From positions 1 through 64,000 of the forward strand of contig CASEYV010000002.1 of the NCBI GenBank assembly GCA_949292245.1: a stretch of 64,000 nucleotides of DNA. The letters run 5' to 3'. The DNA is from an uncultured bacterium. GTDB taxonomy: Bacteria > Bacillota_I > Bacilli_A > RF39 > UBA660. Positions 13,594 to 22,184 of this stretch are shown here, piece after piece (position 1 is the first letter of the stretch; each line of letters opens with the position of its first letter). A program made the translations under genes and the position numbers. The notes beneath the pieces were generated by a model. The model did not search any database, was not told the origin of the DNA, and saw nothing but the letters and a program-made list of their open reading frames with translations.

Positions 13594-14058
13594 TATTTCA
13601 CATTTTGTGAGCTTTTTGGATTTTTTCATGATAGCTATTTTTTGAGGAATTATCCTATTTTTTATACAACGATGTACATTTTTGTACATTATAAGTTATC
13701 ACTTATAACTTATAAGTAATATATTTTTTACATTTTTGTTCACATTTTGTGAACTTTTTTGTGTGAGGAATTTCGTTAATTTTTTGAAAATTTTAAATGT
13801 AACATATTTTTAACATGTAAAGTATATTTTACATGTAATATATTTTTTACATCGATGTGAAATTTGTTTCATATTGAAAAAATTTTTTTGATATGCAATG
13901 ATTTTCATATCGAAAAATTTTTCAAAAATCGTGGGCGTTTTTATAATTTTCTAAAGGTCCTTATGTTCGTGGGTCAGCGGGGAGTTGGCGGTGTTTTTGG
14001 GTGGTTTAGGAATTTTTTTATAATAGCTATTTTTTGAGTTTTTGATGTTTTAGTGTTG

Positions 14059-14255
14059 TTTGATATATATGTGGGAGCAGATAAATTTTTTTATGTTTGG
14101 GGGTGTGAGGAATTATTGAAAAGAGAGTTAATTATTTTGATATTTTTTAGGAATAGCTATTAAATAATTTGTCGTAAATTCAAGGATTTTGATAGAAAAT
14201 TTTGTCCAGTTTTTGGGTTGGAAAATTTTTGGAAAATATCGTTGAAAAAATTTTA
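14059..14255. repeat. Imperfect direct repeat, copy 1 of ~200 bp
   Basis: Runs from TTTGATATATATGTGGGAG through GTTAATTATTTTG and TTTTGTCCAGTTT to ATATCGTTGAAAAA. The same landmarks occur in the same order at 14497-14700. The copies have drifted strongly, so this is an old duplication. Confidence 0.6.
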
Positions 14256-14496
14256 AAAATAAAAAAAATTTTTGGGTGGGAAAAAAATTCAAAAATTGGA
14301 AAAATTTTTGGGTGAAATTTTGGATTTTTTTTTGGGGTGAAAAATTTTGCAAAATTTAGGTGTTTTTTGGGGGTTAGGAATTGGAAAAATTTTGGGGTTG
14401 TTGTGAATGGGTTATGGAGGAGTTGGGGCGGGGTTGGCGGGGTTACAGATTTTTGTATTTTTGGTGTTTTTTGGAGTTTTTGGTTTTTTGGTTATG

Positions 14497-14700
14497 TTTG
14501 ATATATATGTGTGAAGGTATAAATTTTTTCTTTTGGGGGTATATGTTGAATTATTGGAGGAAGGGTTAATTATTTTGGTGTTTTTGGCTTTAAGTTATTG
14601 AATTATTGAGCGGAAATGCAAGAATTTTGATGGAAATTTTGGTCCAGTTTGGAGCTTTTTTGGAATTTTTGCAATATCGTTGAAAAATGTTCTGAAAAAA
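14497..14700. repeat. Imperfect direct repeat, copy 2
   Basis: TTTGATATATATGTGTGAAG, GTTAATTATTTTG, TTTTGGTCCAGTTT and ATATCGTTGAAAAA repeat the order of copy 1 at ~440 bp spacing. Confidence 0.6.
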
Positions 14701-14971
14701 TTTTTTTCCATATGGGATTTGTTGAAAAATTTTCGTATGAAAATTTTGAAATTTAGTCTTGGTTCTGACAAAATCATGAAATTTGCGAGGAATTTTTACA
14801 AAGTCATTAAAAACATTGCAAAAATGGAGGAATTTTTTTCTATATCGTTAAAATGTGTGGAAAAATAGGTTTTTTATGGGTTATTTTTTTCATTTAAAAA
14901 ATAGCTATTTTTTAGTGAGTTATAGTGGATAAATATAAAAAAAATATAAAAAACATACAAAATTACCTTAA

Positions 14972-15064
14972 TGTTACATCTTTTAATACATTTTAATACA
15001 TTTGTTACATTTGTTACATATTACATATTTTTGTTACATATTTTTATACATACTTTATACATTA
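14972..15064. repeat. Short TTACAT/ATACAT repeats
   Basis: About ten copies of TTACAT or ATACAT within 95 bases; related TGTTACA/TGTAACA words and the inverted repeat GTAACATTTTTT/AAAAATGTAAC follow at 15105-15560. Looks like clustered binding sites. Confidence 0.55.
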
Positions 15065-15324
15065 GTATATAGCTATTAGACTACTTTTAGATAGGTTTAA
15101 TGTTTTGTTACATATGTTACATCTAAAAAAATGGGTCGTGCGCAAGGATGTAAAGTATACTTTACATATTGCTCTAAATCGAATATAGAGGATTCTCCGT
15201 CCTCCGTTAGCAATATAGAGGAATATAAGAGATTTATAGATAATTTCATACAGAATTAGATAGTTATAGCTAATTTCATACACAATTAGGTAGTTATGTG
15301 AAAAATAAGACTTATACATAGAGT

Positions 15325-15380
15325 TTTAGGTATACCTAAATTTTAAGGCGGAAGGTACCTTCCGACCTCACGTGCACGTG
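15325..15380. repeat. Three adjacent perfect palindromes
   Basis: TTTAGGTATACCTAAA (15325-15340), CGGAAGGTACCTTCCG (15349-15364) and CACGTGCACGTG (15369-15380) stand within 56 bases. The first recurs as TTTAGGTACACCTAAA near 16006-16022 and TTTAGGCATACCTAAA near 16210. They are GC-rich in AT-rich surroundings. Possible origin, resolution or regulator sites. Confidence 0.7.
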
Positions 15381-15853
15381 GGGAACTACAATACGTAAAA
15401 AAATGTAAAAATTTTCCATAATGGGGGTAACTTTTTTCGATGTTACAAATGTTACAAAAAATCGAAAACAACTTTGTGATAAGTTTCCAGCCTAACAGCC
15501 TATCACGAGAGCCCCAGAATTTTTTTGTAACATTTTTTCAAAAAATGTAACAATGTTACATTTGGGGTAAATCAAGAACAAACTAAAAGGTGAATCCTTA
15601 AAATTACTTGTAACTTTCTAAAACCATGTAACATTTTTTTAAAAAAAGCTGTATTTTCTTTATATTTAATTTTAAAAAAACACAAATCCTAAAAACCGAT
15701 ATAAAGAAAGGTACCTCCTATGGCGATTTTAAGCTATACAAGACCCTCAAAATCAACAAAGCACTATCATCACATCATTATTTTTTTTTACACTTGAAAT
15801 AGTAGGATTTCATCCGTAAGGTGTGCAAAAACATAAAACTTTATATATGTGTA

Positions 15854-16111
15854 TTTGTTCGTGTATAAACGAACAAAATTTTAGAAAACTTTAGAAAAAC
15901 CAAAAGGTTTATATATGATGACTGAAAATTTTTCTTTGTTCGATTATATACGAACAAATACACATATATAAATATTTGTAAAAAGGTGTAAAGAAAAAAT
16001 TTTTTTAGGTACACCTAAAAATTTTGTTCGATTATATACGAACAAATACACATATATAAATATTTGTAAAAAGGTGTAAAAATGAACTTTTTTTCTTCGA
16101 TTGTATACGAA
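15854..16111. repeat. Four operator-like inverted repeats and a 58-bp direct repeat
   Basis: TTTGTTCG-N8-CGAACAAA occurs at 15854-15877, 15935-15958 and 16023-16046, with a reduced TTCG-N8-CGAA form at 16096-16111. Bases 15935-15992 are repeated exactly at 16023-16080. The element at 15840-15861 is the same sequence in opposite orientation. Each contains TATATA, so they could be promoter-operators or iterons. Confidence 0.75.
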
Positions 16112-16261
16112 CCAAAAGATTTATATATAAAGAAAAAATTTTACCACCTACTCCCACCAAAATCAAAACATTTATATATAATAAAATAAAAATACATAAT
16201 AAAAATTTTTTTAGGCATACCTAAAAATCAATAAAAAAACACATTTTTTAAACGGAATTTA

Positions 16262-16709
16262 CTATAATTCTTTATAAATAAAATCAAAATTTTCACAAAA
16301 ATTTACTATAACTCTTTATAAATAAAACTCCTATATAACACCGTTATAAACTACAATTCTTTATAAATAAAAATATATTTTTTAAACGATATATGTTACA
16401 ATTCTTTATAAATAAAATTTTCATATAACACCGTTATAAACTATAACTCTTTATAAATAAAACTCCTATATAACACCGTTATAAACTACAATTCTTTATA
16501 AATAAAAATTAAAATTTCCACAAAAAATTACTATAACTCTTTATAAATAAAACTATATAAAAACGGTGTTCTAAAAAAAAATTTTCAACAAAAAATTACT
16601 ATAACTCTTTATAAATAAAAATTTATTTTTTTTTAAAATTTACTACAATTCTTTATAAATAAAATATTATTTTTAAACGGTGTATATTACAACTCTTTAT
16701 AAATAAAAT
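16262..16709. repeat. Ten iterons with ~45-bp spacing
   Basis: The conserved core CTTTATAAATAAAA preceded by CTAYAAYT occurs at about 16262, 16306, 16351, 16396, 16441, 16486, 16531, 16600, 16643 and 16687. Spacing is 44-45 bp for the first seven. The DNA between cores differs but often holds CACCGTT or AAACGGT. Next to an unusual gene at 16710; iteron arrays beside a replication or partition gene are well known. Confidence 0.8.
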
Positions 16710-17897
16710 TCAAAAATCAAACATATCCAAGAAACTATGCCCATCATCTACCTTAACCTCACAACCCTTCACATCATTCTCATACACTCCACCCAGGAAC
16801 TCCCTATTAATATTATCTATTTCAAAATCAAACAACGGCACAGAATCACACCTAATCTCCCCATCTAACCCACAATAACGGCAAACAATATCTCTAATAG
16901 CCTCGAACGGACTTTCATCAAAAACCCACTCTTCCCAACAACGACAAACTTCCCCAACAACACCCCAAACGAACTCATCAAACACACAACCCTCATTCTT
17001 ATCAAACCCCCCCCTAACTTCACACCCATTAACCAAATACTCACCACCCTCACCAACACCAAAAACTCCATAACCAAAACTCTCCAACACCCCAACCTCC
17101 CCCCTAAACTTCCCAACCTTCAACTTCTTATGACACAAGAACCTCACATACTTATCAAAAAAACTACAAAACACACTAACCAAAAACCCACTCCCAAACT
17201 TCCCAGCCACCTTCCTAACCCACGCCCTATCAACCCACCCCACCTCTCCAACAAACTCAACACTCCCATCACTCCCAATCCTAACACCACTCCCATCACC
17301 ACTCCAACCCCCTTCTCCAACTCTCCCAACAACTCTCCTCACAACACCCTCATCAACCCCATACTCCTCCAAATCCCCCATCTTGATAAATTTCCTCTCC
17401 CCATCAACCCCAATCAACCTAACAAACCCCTCACCAACCCAATCAACCTCCCAAATACCACCAAACCCACCACACACAACCTCAAACAACTCAAAATCTC
17501 TTCCCAAATACTCATCAACCCTAACACCCACCTCACCAGTCCACTCCCCACCAAACTTAACCCATTCACTACTCAACCCACCAATCCTCTCCCAAACCCA
17601 CCTCAGCACAACCAACCCCCACCTATCAACCAACAACCTCAAAACCTTACTCCTAACACCACCCATCTCAACAACCCCAACATCCCTCCTATCAACCAAC
17701 TCACCAAAATCTTCACACCAAACTTCCTCACCCAGCTCACCCCAAAACCCATCATCACAATGCACAAACCACTCCTCCCCATCAATTTTAACCCCACCAA
17801 AAAACTTCTTACGACTAAAAACAACCCTAACTTCCCCCAACTTCTCCAAAACCAACACCCAATACCCCCTGTAAAACTGTCCTGCTCTAAAAATCAT
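16710..17897 (-). CDS. G-rich unknown protein next to iterons (395 aa)
   Basis: SD GTGAGGTATTGAA precedes ATG 17897 and the frame is open for 395 codons. The coding strand is extremely G-rich, giving much Gly, Val, Trp and Arg, yet the product is not repetitive and has a coherent end (DNINREFLGGVYEND, HSFLDMFDF) and possible metal ligands (CRYCGLDGEIRC near residue 340). No family recognised. Its stop abuts the tenth iteron, so a replication-initiator or partition role is a reasonable guess. The long open frame on the opposite strand is a by-product of the base bias. Confidence 0.65.
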   Translation of the reverse strand: MIFRAGQFYRGYWVLVLEKLGEVRVVFSRKKFFGGVKIDGEEWFVHCDDGFWGELGEEVWCEDFGELVDRRDVGVVEMGGVRSKVLRLLVDRWGLVVLRWVWERIGGLSSEWVKFGGEWTGEVGVRVDEYLGRDFELFEVVCGGFGGIWEVDWVGEGFVRLIGVDGERKFIKMGDLEEYGVDEGVVRRVVGRVGEGGWSGDGSGVRIGSDGSVEFVGEVGWVDRAWVRKVAGKFGSGFLVSVFCSFFDKYVRFLCHKKLKVGKFRGEVGVLESFGYGVFGVGEGGEYLVNGCEVRGGFDKNEGCVFDEFVWGVVGEVCRCWEEWVFDESPFEAIRDIVCRYCGLDGEIRCDSVPLFDFEIDNINREFLGGVYENDVKGCEVKVDDGHSFLDMFDF

Positions 17898-18205
17898 TTC
17901 AATACCTCACTAAAAAATCGATATGCAAATCATTACATACCGTAACATTTTCAACGTCCATTTTCCATATATCCTATTTACTTCCATCTCTATTTAAACG
18001 GTATACCAACAAAAAACTTATAAAAACCTATAACAAAAAAAACACAAATAAAACGATATACAACAAAAAAACCCAAAAACCACCACCCCCATATATATCC
18101 CTAAACACATTTTCCTATTTTTTTATCTCACACACACAAAACGACGTACAAAACAAACTTATATATATTCTACTAAACAAATACATCAACTAGGAGTGAT
18201 AAAAA
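17898..18205. other. Intergenic A/C-rich stretch with divergent promoters
   Basis: 308 bases without a gene, poor in G on the plus strand. AAACTTATATATATTC (18155-18170) is a TATA box for the gene at 18206; its SD is TAGGAGTGAT. AAACGGTAT and AAACGATATAC words occur at 17996 and 18051. Nothing else is visible. Confidence 0.5.
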
Positions 18206-18556
18206 ATGTTAAAAGTATTCATAGCACAACCATTAAAAACAAGCCCACAAACCCAATCAAACCTAGAAACCCACCTAAAACCACTAGTAGACACCTACCT
18301 AAAAAATCAGCCATACACCTTCATCTCACCAGACCCAACAGATGCAATATACAAACTACCAATAGACATCTTAGCAGACTACATATACTACATATCACAA
18401 TCAAACTTAGTAATCTTCCCACTAAACTGGGAAGAATCCAAAGACACCATGACCCAAAACATCATATGCAACCTATACAAAGTACCAAACGTAACCGAAG
18501 AGGCACTAACCATATCAAACATACTAAATAAAAACGATGTACCAAACCTAAAATAA
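18206..18556 (+). CDS. DUF4406-like nucleoside deoxyribosyltransferase-fold protein (116 aa)
   Basis: MLKVFIAQPLK at the start, ILADYIYYISQSNLVIFPLNW and a following helix with TQNIICNLYKVP match the pattern of DUF4406 (MKVFISQPM...SxADxVVFxPGWxxxxGxxxE...A...YGIPV), a Rossmann-like family near nucleoside 2-deoxyribosyltransferases, common in phages. The usual acidic Glu after the Trp is present (NWEESKD). It may act in nucleotide metabolism or modified-base handling. The coding strand is C/A-rich with few G, like the region before it. Confidence 0.65.
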   Translation: MLKVFIAQPLKTSPQTQSNLETHLKPLVDTYLKNQPYTFISPDPTDAIYKLPIDILADYIYYISQSNLVIFPLNWEESKDTMTQNIICNLYKVPNVTEEALTISNILNKNDVPNLK

Positions 18557-18567
18557 CCCACCAACCA

Positions 18568-18582
18568 AAAACCTTATATACC
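18568..18582 (+). promoter_or_regulatory. TATA promoter for the 18650 gene
   Basis: AAAAACCTTATATACC, about 70 bases upstream of ATG 18650, giving a leader of roughly 45 bases that ends with AAAGGAGGATAATT. Confidence 0.55.
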
Positions 18583-18649
18583 ATGAGCCACATATTAACC
18601 ATTACAAATCAATGTGTGTCTACCAAGAACACATTAAAGGAGGATAATT

Positions 18650-19048
18650 ATGGTAAATATTAGCAAATTTTTTGACTCACACATCATAAACCTAAAAAAA
18701 GATAAATTTTGGGGATATGAAGAAAAAGATGACAGCGTCTTAGTAACATTCTTCACCAAAAACCACGAACCTATAGACCTACATTTCAGCAAAGATGAAT
18801 TCCAAAAACTCAAAACATCCATGAGAATAAAAGAACTAAAAGACATGCAAGAAAGTGGAACCATACCACAAAAAATAAACTACGAAATACTTAACGACGT
18901 AATCCTACTAAAACTAGGCAGCAACAACTTTATGGTTCCATTCGACGCACTACTAAACCTAATCAAAGACCTACACTCCAAAGGAGAACTAAACATATCA
19001 GCACAAATAACAAACGAAGGAACATCAATCAATTTCAATAAAAAATAA
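18650..19048 (+). CDS. Hypothetical protein (132 aa)
   Basis: Strong SD AAAGGAGGATAATT. Alternating strands and helices (DSVLVTFFTKNHEPIDLHF, EILNDVILLKLGSNNFMVPF) with no recognised family. Ends in the AAAACGATATATGG cassette in front of the first methyltransferase. Confidence 0.6.
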   Translation: MVNISKFFDSHIINLKKDKFWGYEEKDDSVLVTFFTKNHEPIDLHFSKDEFQKLKTSMRIKELKDMQESGTIPQKINYEILNDVILLKLGSNNFMVPFDALLNLIKDLHSKGELNISAQITNEGTSINFNKK

Positions 19049-19060
19049 AACGATATATGG
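19047..19060 (+). promoter_or_regulatory. AAACGATATA+SD cassette (first of ~14)
   Basis: The stop TAA of one gene runs into AAAACGATATATGG and the SD of the next. The same junction occurs at about 20205, 20711, 21054, 21590, 22161, 22481, 24331, 25308, 26094 and 29491, and as AAACGGTATA or AAACGGTGTA at 26907 and 27378. It lies only 10-25 bases before ATG, too close for a TATA box of that gene. Function unknown. Confidence 0.7.
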
Positions 19061-19070
19061 AGAAAAAAGT

Positions 19071-20180
19071 ATGATAAGAGTATTTGAAGCGTTTGCGGGT
19101 TATGGTAGTCAAAGAATGGCATTGCGTAACATCGGAATTGAATTTGAGGTAGTTGGTATCTCAGAGATAGAGGGCGATGTTATTCAATCATATGCTGCGA
19201 TTCATAGTGATTTTTTGGAAAAAAGGGAACATATTGATAGCTATGTGCCTGAAGACAAAGAAGAAATGATTTCTTATTTGGAAGAAATTAATGTTCCATT
19301 AGATTACAAAACTTTTGAAAACAAGGCTAAAAAGCTTAGACTGCCAAAATTAAAAGATATGTACTTAGCAAACAAACTGATTAACAATTATGGAGATATA
19401 CAAAGAATAAATCCTACAACTTTACCTGATTTTGATTTGTTCACATACTCATTCCCTTGTCAGGATATATCTGTAGCGGGATATCAGTGCGGATTAAATG
19501 AGGATTCTGGAACCAGGTCATCATTACTGTGGGAATGCTGTAAGATTATTGAAACTAAAAGACCCAAATATCTGATGATGGAAAACGTTAAAAATCTTGT
19601 TGGGAAAAATCATAAAGATAATTTTTTGAAATTTTTAGATTATCTTGAAAGTTTAGGTTATAAAAACAGCTGGGCTGTTTTAAATGCCAGGGATTATGGT
19701 GTTCCTCAAAATAGGGAACGAGTTTTCTGTATCAGCGAGCTTGAAAGCAAAAGAGATTTTGTTTTTCCAGAACCGACAGAATTGAAATTCAAACTTGATG
19801 ATATTCTTGAGAAAGATGTCGATGAAAGATATTATCTGAACAATGGTCAAGTTATGGATAAACCTATTAAGCAGGAGTATAGCTATTGTTTGGACTCCAA
19901 TTACTGGAAAGGCACCACACTTCAAAGTTTTTTAAAAAAGCATAGAAGACAGCTTGTAACTGACAGGGTCAATGAATCTGGGCAATATGTACCAAGAAGG
20001 CTTACTCCAAAAGAAACATGGAGGCTGATGGGTGTTAATGATGAAGATATTGAAAAAGCAAGCCAGTTGGTAAGCAACACAAGTCTTTATAAACAATCTG
20101 GAAACAGTATTGTTGTTCCAGTTCTTGAAGCTATATTCAAACAATGGTTTATTGAGATGCATTATATGATGAATCTATAG
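19071..20180 (+). CDS. DNA (cytosine-5) methyltransferase (369 aa)
   Basis: All landmark motifs are visible: I FEAFAGYGSQ (res ~5), IV FPCQDIS with catalytic Cys (~129), VI MMENVKNL (~170), VIII QNRERVF (~210), IX RRLTPKETWRLMG and X GNSIVVPV near the end. It transfers methyl from SAM to C5 of cytosine. Length is normal for a stand-alone enzyme. No restriction endonuclease is adjacent, so self-protection of viral DNA is likely. Its codons use more G and T than the A/C-rich neighbours, suggesting separate acquisition. Confidence 0.93.
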   Translation: MIRVFEAFAGYGSQRMALRNIGIEFEVVGISEIEGDVIQSYAAIHSDFLEKREHIDSYVPEDKEEMISYLEEINVPLDYKTFENKAKKLRLPKLKDMYLANKLINNYGDIQRINPTTLPDFDLFTYSFPCQDISVAGYQCGLNEDSGTRSSLLWECCKIIETKRPKYLMMENVKNLVGKNHKDNFLKFLDYLESLGYKNSWAVLNARDYGVPQNRERVFCISELESKRDFVFPEPTELKFKLDDILEKDVDERYYLNNGQVMDKPIKQEYSYCLDSNYWKGTTLQSFLKKHRRQLVTDRVNESGQYVPRRLTPKETWRLMGVNDEDIEKASQLVSNTSLYKQSGNSIVVPVLEAIFKQWFIEMHYMMNL

Positions 20181-20232
20181 ATATTTTAAATGCTATTAAA
20201 AAATAAAACGATATATGAAAAAAAGTGATACC

Positions 20233-20544
20233 ATGACTAACCTAACTCAACTAATACTAATATTCGAGGAAAAGTACGATGCAGAATGGACCGACAACAT
20301 ACAATACAGCTACTCACACGAATCATCAGAAATAGACTTCATCATACCCATAGAATCAATACCAAACCTACTAACAGACATCAGCAAAATCAAAACCACA
20401 TCAATGTTCGAAATAAATAAAACAATAATAAAATGCATATACGAAGAAGAGGAATACTATATATCAATAGACATAAGTACAATAAAAAAACTCTTAAACG
20501 ATATACAAAAACAAACCTTTATATGTGGAGGAAAAAATGACTAA
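20233..20544 (+). CDS. Hypothetical protein (103 aa)
   Basis: Start at the ATG behind AGTGATACC; the earlier ATG lies in the AACGATATATG cassette. Alternating strands and helices, acidic (LTQLILIFEEKYDAEW, CIYEEEEYYISIDIS). Overlaps the next gene by 8 bases. Not recognised. Confidence 0.6.
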   Translation: MTNLTQLILIFEEKYDAEWTDNIQYSYSHESSEIDFIIPIESIPNLLTDISKIKTTSMFEINKTIIKCIYEEEEYYISIDISTIKKLLNDIQKQTFICGGKND

Positions 20545-20713
20545 AACAAACACCAACCACTTTTGGATTTACGAAAGAATAAAAGAAATAGATGAAGAAA
20601 TAGCTCAAAAGAGGAAAGAAAAAGCATTCCTAGAATCTCTATTACAAAAAGATTCTCCATGCATATTCAAATCAAAAACTTCAGATACATTATTTTTTAA
20701 CAAAAACTATTAA
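20537..20713 (+). CDS. Small coiled-coil protein (58 aa)
   Basis: ATG 20537 behind TGGAGGAAAAA. A helix of about 30 residues (IYERIKEIDEEIAQKRKEKA) has heptad-like spacing; the C-terminus has SPCIFKSKTSDTLFF. Function unknown; may oligomerise. Confidence 0.5.
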   Translation: MTKTNTNHFWIYERIKEIDEEIAQKRKEKAFLESLLQKDSPCIFKSKTSDTLFFNKNY

Positions 20714-20741
20714 ACGATATATAAGAAAGGAGAATAATAGA

Positions 20742-21056
20742 ATGGAAAAATTAAACAATAAAAACGGACCACTTCAAGTCCGTAAAATAGTATTAACAGG
20801 AAAATACTTTCCTATGGATAAATCAGACTCCAAAGAATATATCTATATATCCATAGATTCAAGCCAATCTTTAACAAAAGTGTTATCAAATAAATTAGAA
20901 GAAACATGGCAAGAATTAGGTGTAAACAAAAACCCAAAAGAAATTATAGAATCAGATGAGTTTATAAAAAAATTAGAAGAAAACAATATTTATTATATGG
21001 ACAGCAAATATATGGATTTCCAAAAATTATATATATTTGCCTTATATAAAAAATAA
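20742..21056 (+). CDS. Module-A paralogous protein (104 aa)
   Basis: Contains EYIYISIDSSQSLTKVL, EETWQELGV, FIKKLEENNIYYM, which is repeated in the C-terminal half of the next gene (DYLYISTNSDQDLEEVL, EEVWKELGE, FIQKLEDKNIYYI). More distant versions appear at 22185, 25551, 26120 and 28361. The module reads strand - 16-residue helix - loop - helix - strand. No catalytic residues; possible protein- or ligand-binding unit. AAGGAGAATAATAG SD. Confidence 0.65.
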   Translation: MEKLNNKNGPLQVRKIVLTGKYFPMDKSDSKEYIYISIDSSQSLTKVLSNKLEETWQELGVNKNPKEIIESDEFIKKLEENNIYYMDSKYMDFQKLYIFALYKK

Positions 21057-21076
21057 ACGATATATGGAGAAAAAAA

Positions 21077-21592
21077 ATGGAAAAAATAGAAGAAAAAATA
21101 AATCAAAGTACAAAAATTTTAAACGATATTCATGGACAAATTCACACATCACTACAAGATATATACAGAGAATTCCATACTTATAGCCCAAAAGGTTTAG
21201 ATAAAGAAATATCTCGTATAAATGAATTAACAAAAGCATTAAAAGAAGAAGAATCTAACTTAAGAGAATTAGAAAAGAAAAACAAACAAATTCAAGCCTA
21301 CACCATAACACTTGACTACGGAGGAGTCAATATGGCAAGTCCAAGCACATTTATAGACTACCTTTACATATCAACCAATTCAGACCAAGACCTAGAAGAA
21401 GTATTATTTGAAGAAATAGAAGAAGTATGGAAGGAATTAGGCGAAGACAACTCTATAACAACAGTTCTTCAATCATGTAACTTCATACAAAAATTAGAAG
21501 ACAAAAATATTTACTATATAAACGATGAATACATAAACCTCAAAAAAAAGGGCATATACGGCAACATCACCTACAAAAATTATAAAAATTAA
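21077..21592 (+). CDS. Coiled coil plus module A (171 aa)
   Basis: Residues ~1-75 are a long charged helix (IEEKINQSTKILNDI, EINELTKALKEEESNLREL-like heptads) and ~75-160 are module A, shared with the preceding gene. So one protein has the bare module and the other has it fused to a coiled coil. Cassette AAACGATATATGGAG stands directly upstream. Confidence 0.65.
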   Translation: MEKIEEKINQSTKILNDIHGQIHTSLQDIYREFHTYSPKGLDKEISRINELTKALKEEESNLRELEKKNKQIQAYTITLDYGGVNMASPSTFIDYLYISTNSDQDLEEVLFEEIEEVWKELGEDNSITTVLQSCNFIQKLEDKNIYYINDEYINLKKKGIYGNITYKNYKN

Positions 21593-21614
21593 ACGATATA
21601 CAGGAGCAAAAAAA

Positions 21615-22163
21615 ATGAACAGATTAATAATAAAACACCTACTCAATTCAATTTTAAAAGACAAACTAAACCAACCTACCAACGGACCAACTCCACAAAC
21701 TAGAATAATTGATGATAAATATGTATTTATAGAAACAAAACAACCACTAACAACGGAAGCAATATCCTGTATCCAAAAAGGCTTACTTCACTCACAATTT
21801 GTCGCATCAAATACAGACAACACCGTTGCAGTCTTCAAACTAACCGAACCAGAATATTATGTGATACAACACATAAAACTAACAATAGACCTAATACAAA
21901 AAGAAACCAACACCCTAAACCCAGAACTCCCAAGAGTAGCTGGATACCTTCAAAACATTGGGTTCAAACTCAAATACTACTACAAAGGCGAGGAATACGA
22001 ACCAACCATAGAAGTTTTAATACCCAAAGACACTCCAACAGAAGAAAAAAACTCAATGCACGAAACTCTCTTTAAAACAGTAGATGAATTCGCATCAAGA
22101 TACAACATAAGCGAAGAATTTCTACAAAATCTACATATATTTTTAACAAGAGAAAAACAATAA
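21615..22163 (+). CDS. Module-B protein (182 aa)
   Basis: N-terminal half carries RIIDDKYVFIETKQPLTTEA and NTVAVFKL, the pattern of module B, also seen in the gene at 29253 (YILIESNHPMNARM, NTVLILKL) and in the C-terminal half of 28361 (YILIEAEKTMDTNM). The second half has FKLKYYYKGEEYEPTIEVLI. No known family; probably part of a modular set specific to this virus group. Confidence 0.6.
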   Translation: MNRLIIKHLLNSILKDKLNQPTNGPTPQTRIIDDKYVFIETKQPLTTEAISCIQKGLLHSQFVASNTDNTVAVFKLTEPEYYVIQHIKLTIDLIQKETNTLNPELPRVAGYLQNIGFKLKYYYKGEEYEPTIEVLIPKDTPTEEKNSMHETLFKTVDEFASRYNISEEFLQNLHIFLTREKQ

Positions 22164-22184
22164 AACGATATATGGAGCCATAAA

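Larger units (their letters stand above)
13600..14958. other. Gene-free G/T-rich region
   Basis: No credible gene on either strand: open frames are low-complexity Phe/Lys/Gly products without SD. The plus strand is rich in G and T and very poor in C, the reverse of the C/A-rich plus strand at 16.2-18.6 kb. It contains GTACATTTTTGTACAT, an ATAAGTTAT inverted repeat near 13690 and the long duplication described separately. Confidence 0.6.

Noticed and set aside
14128..14868. Short open frames in the G/T-rich zone
   Set aside because: Phe/Lys/Gly-rich noise without SD or promoter; composition explains them.
15720..15797. 25-codon frame starting MAILSYTR
   Set aside because: No proper SD (GGTACCTCC is not complementary in the right register), and its end is a poly-T tract.
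16262..16709. CRISPR-like array (repeat ~22 bp, spacer ~23 bp)
   Set aside because: Spacers are short, similar to one another and low in complexity, the repeats vary, and no cas genes are near. Iterons explain it better.
17130..17945. Long plus-strand open frame (271 codons) opposite the 16710-17897 gene
   Set aside because: Product is Pro/Asn/Thr/Leu low-complexity, without an SD, and is expected when the opposite strand is G-rich with few stops on the complement. The minus-strand frame has an SD and a non-repetitive product.
18196..18531. Alternative frame overlapping the 18206 gene
   Set aside because: Starts in the SD of the real gene and gives a Pro/His/Thr-rich product; the 18206 frame has a recognisable fold.
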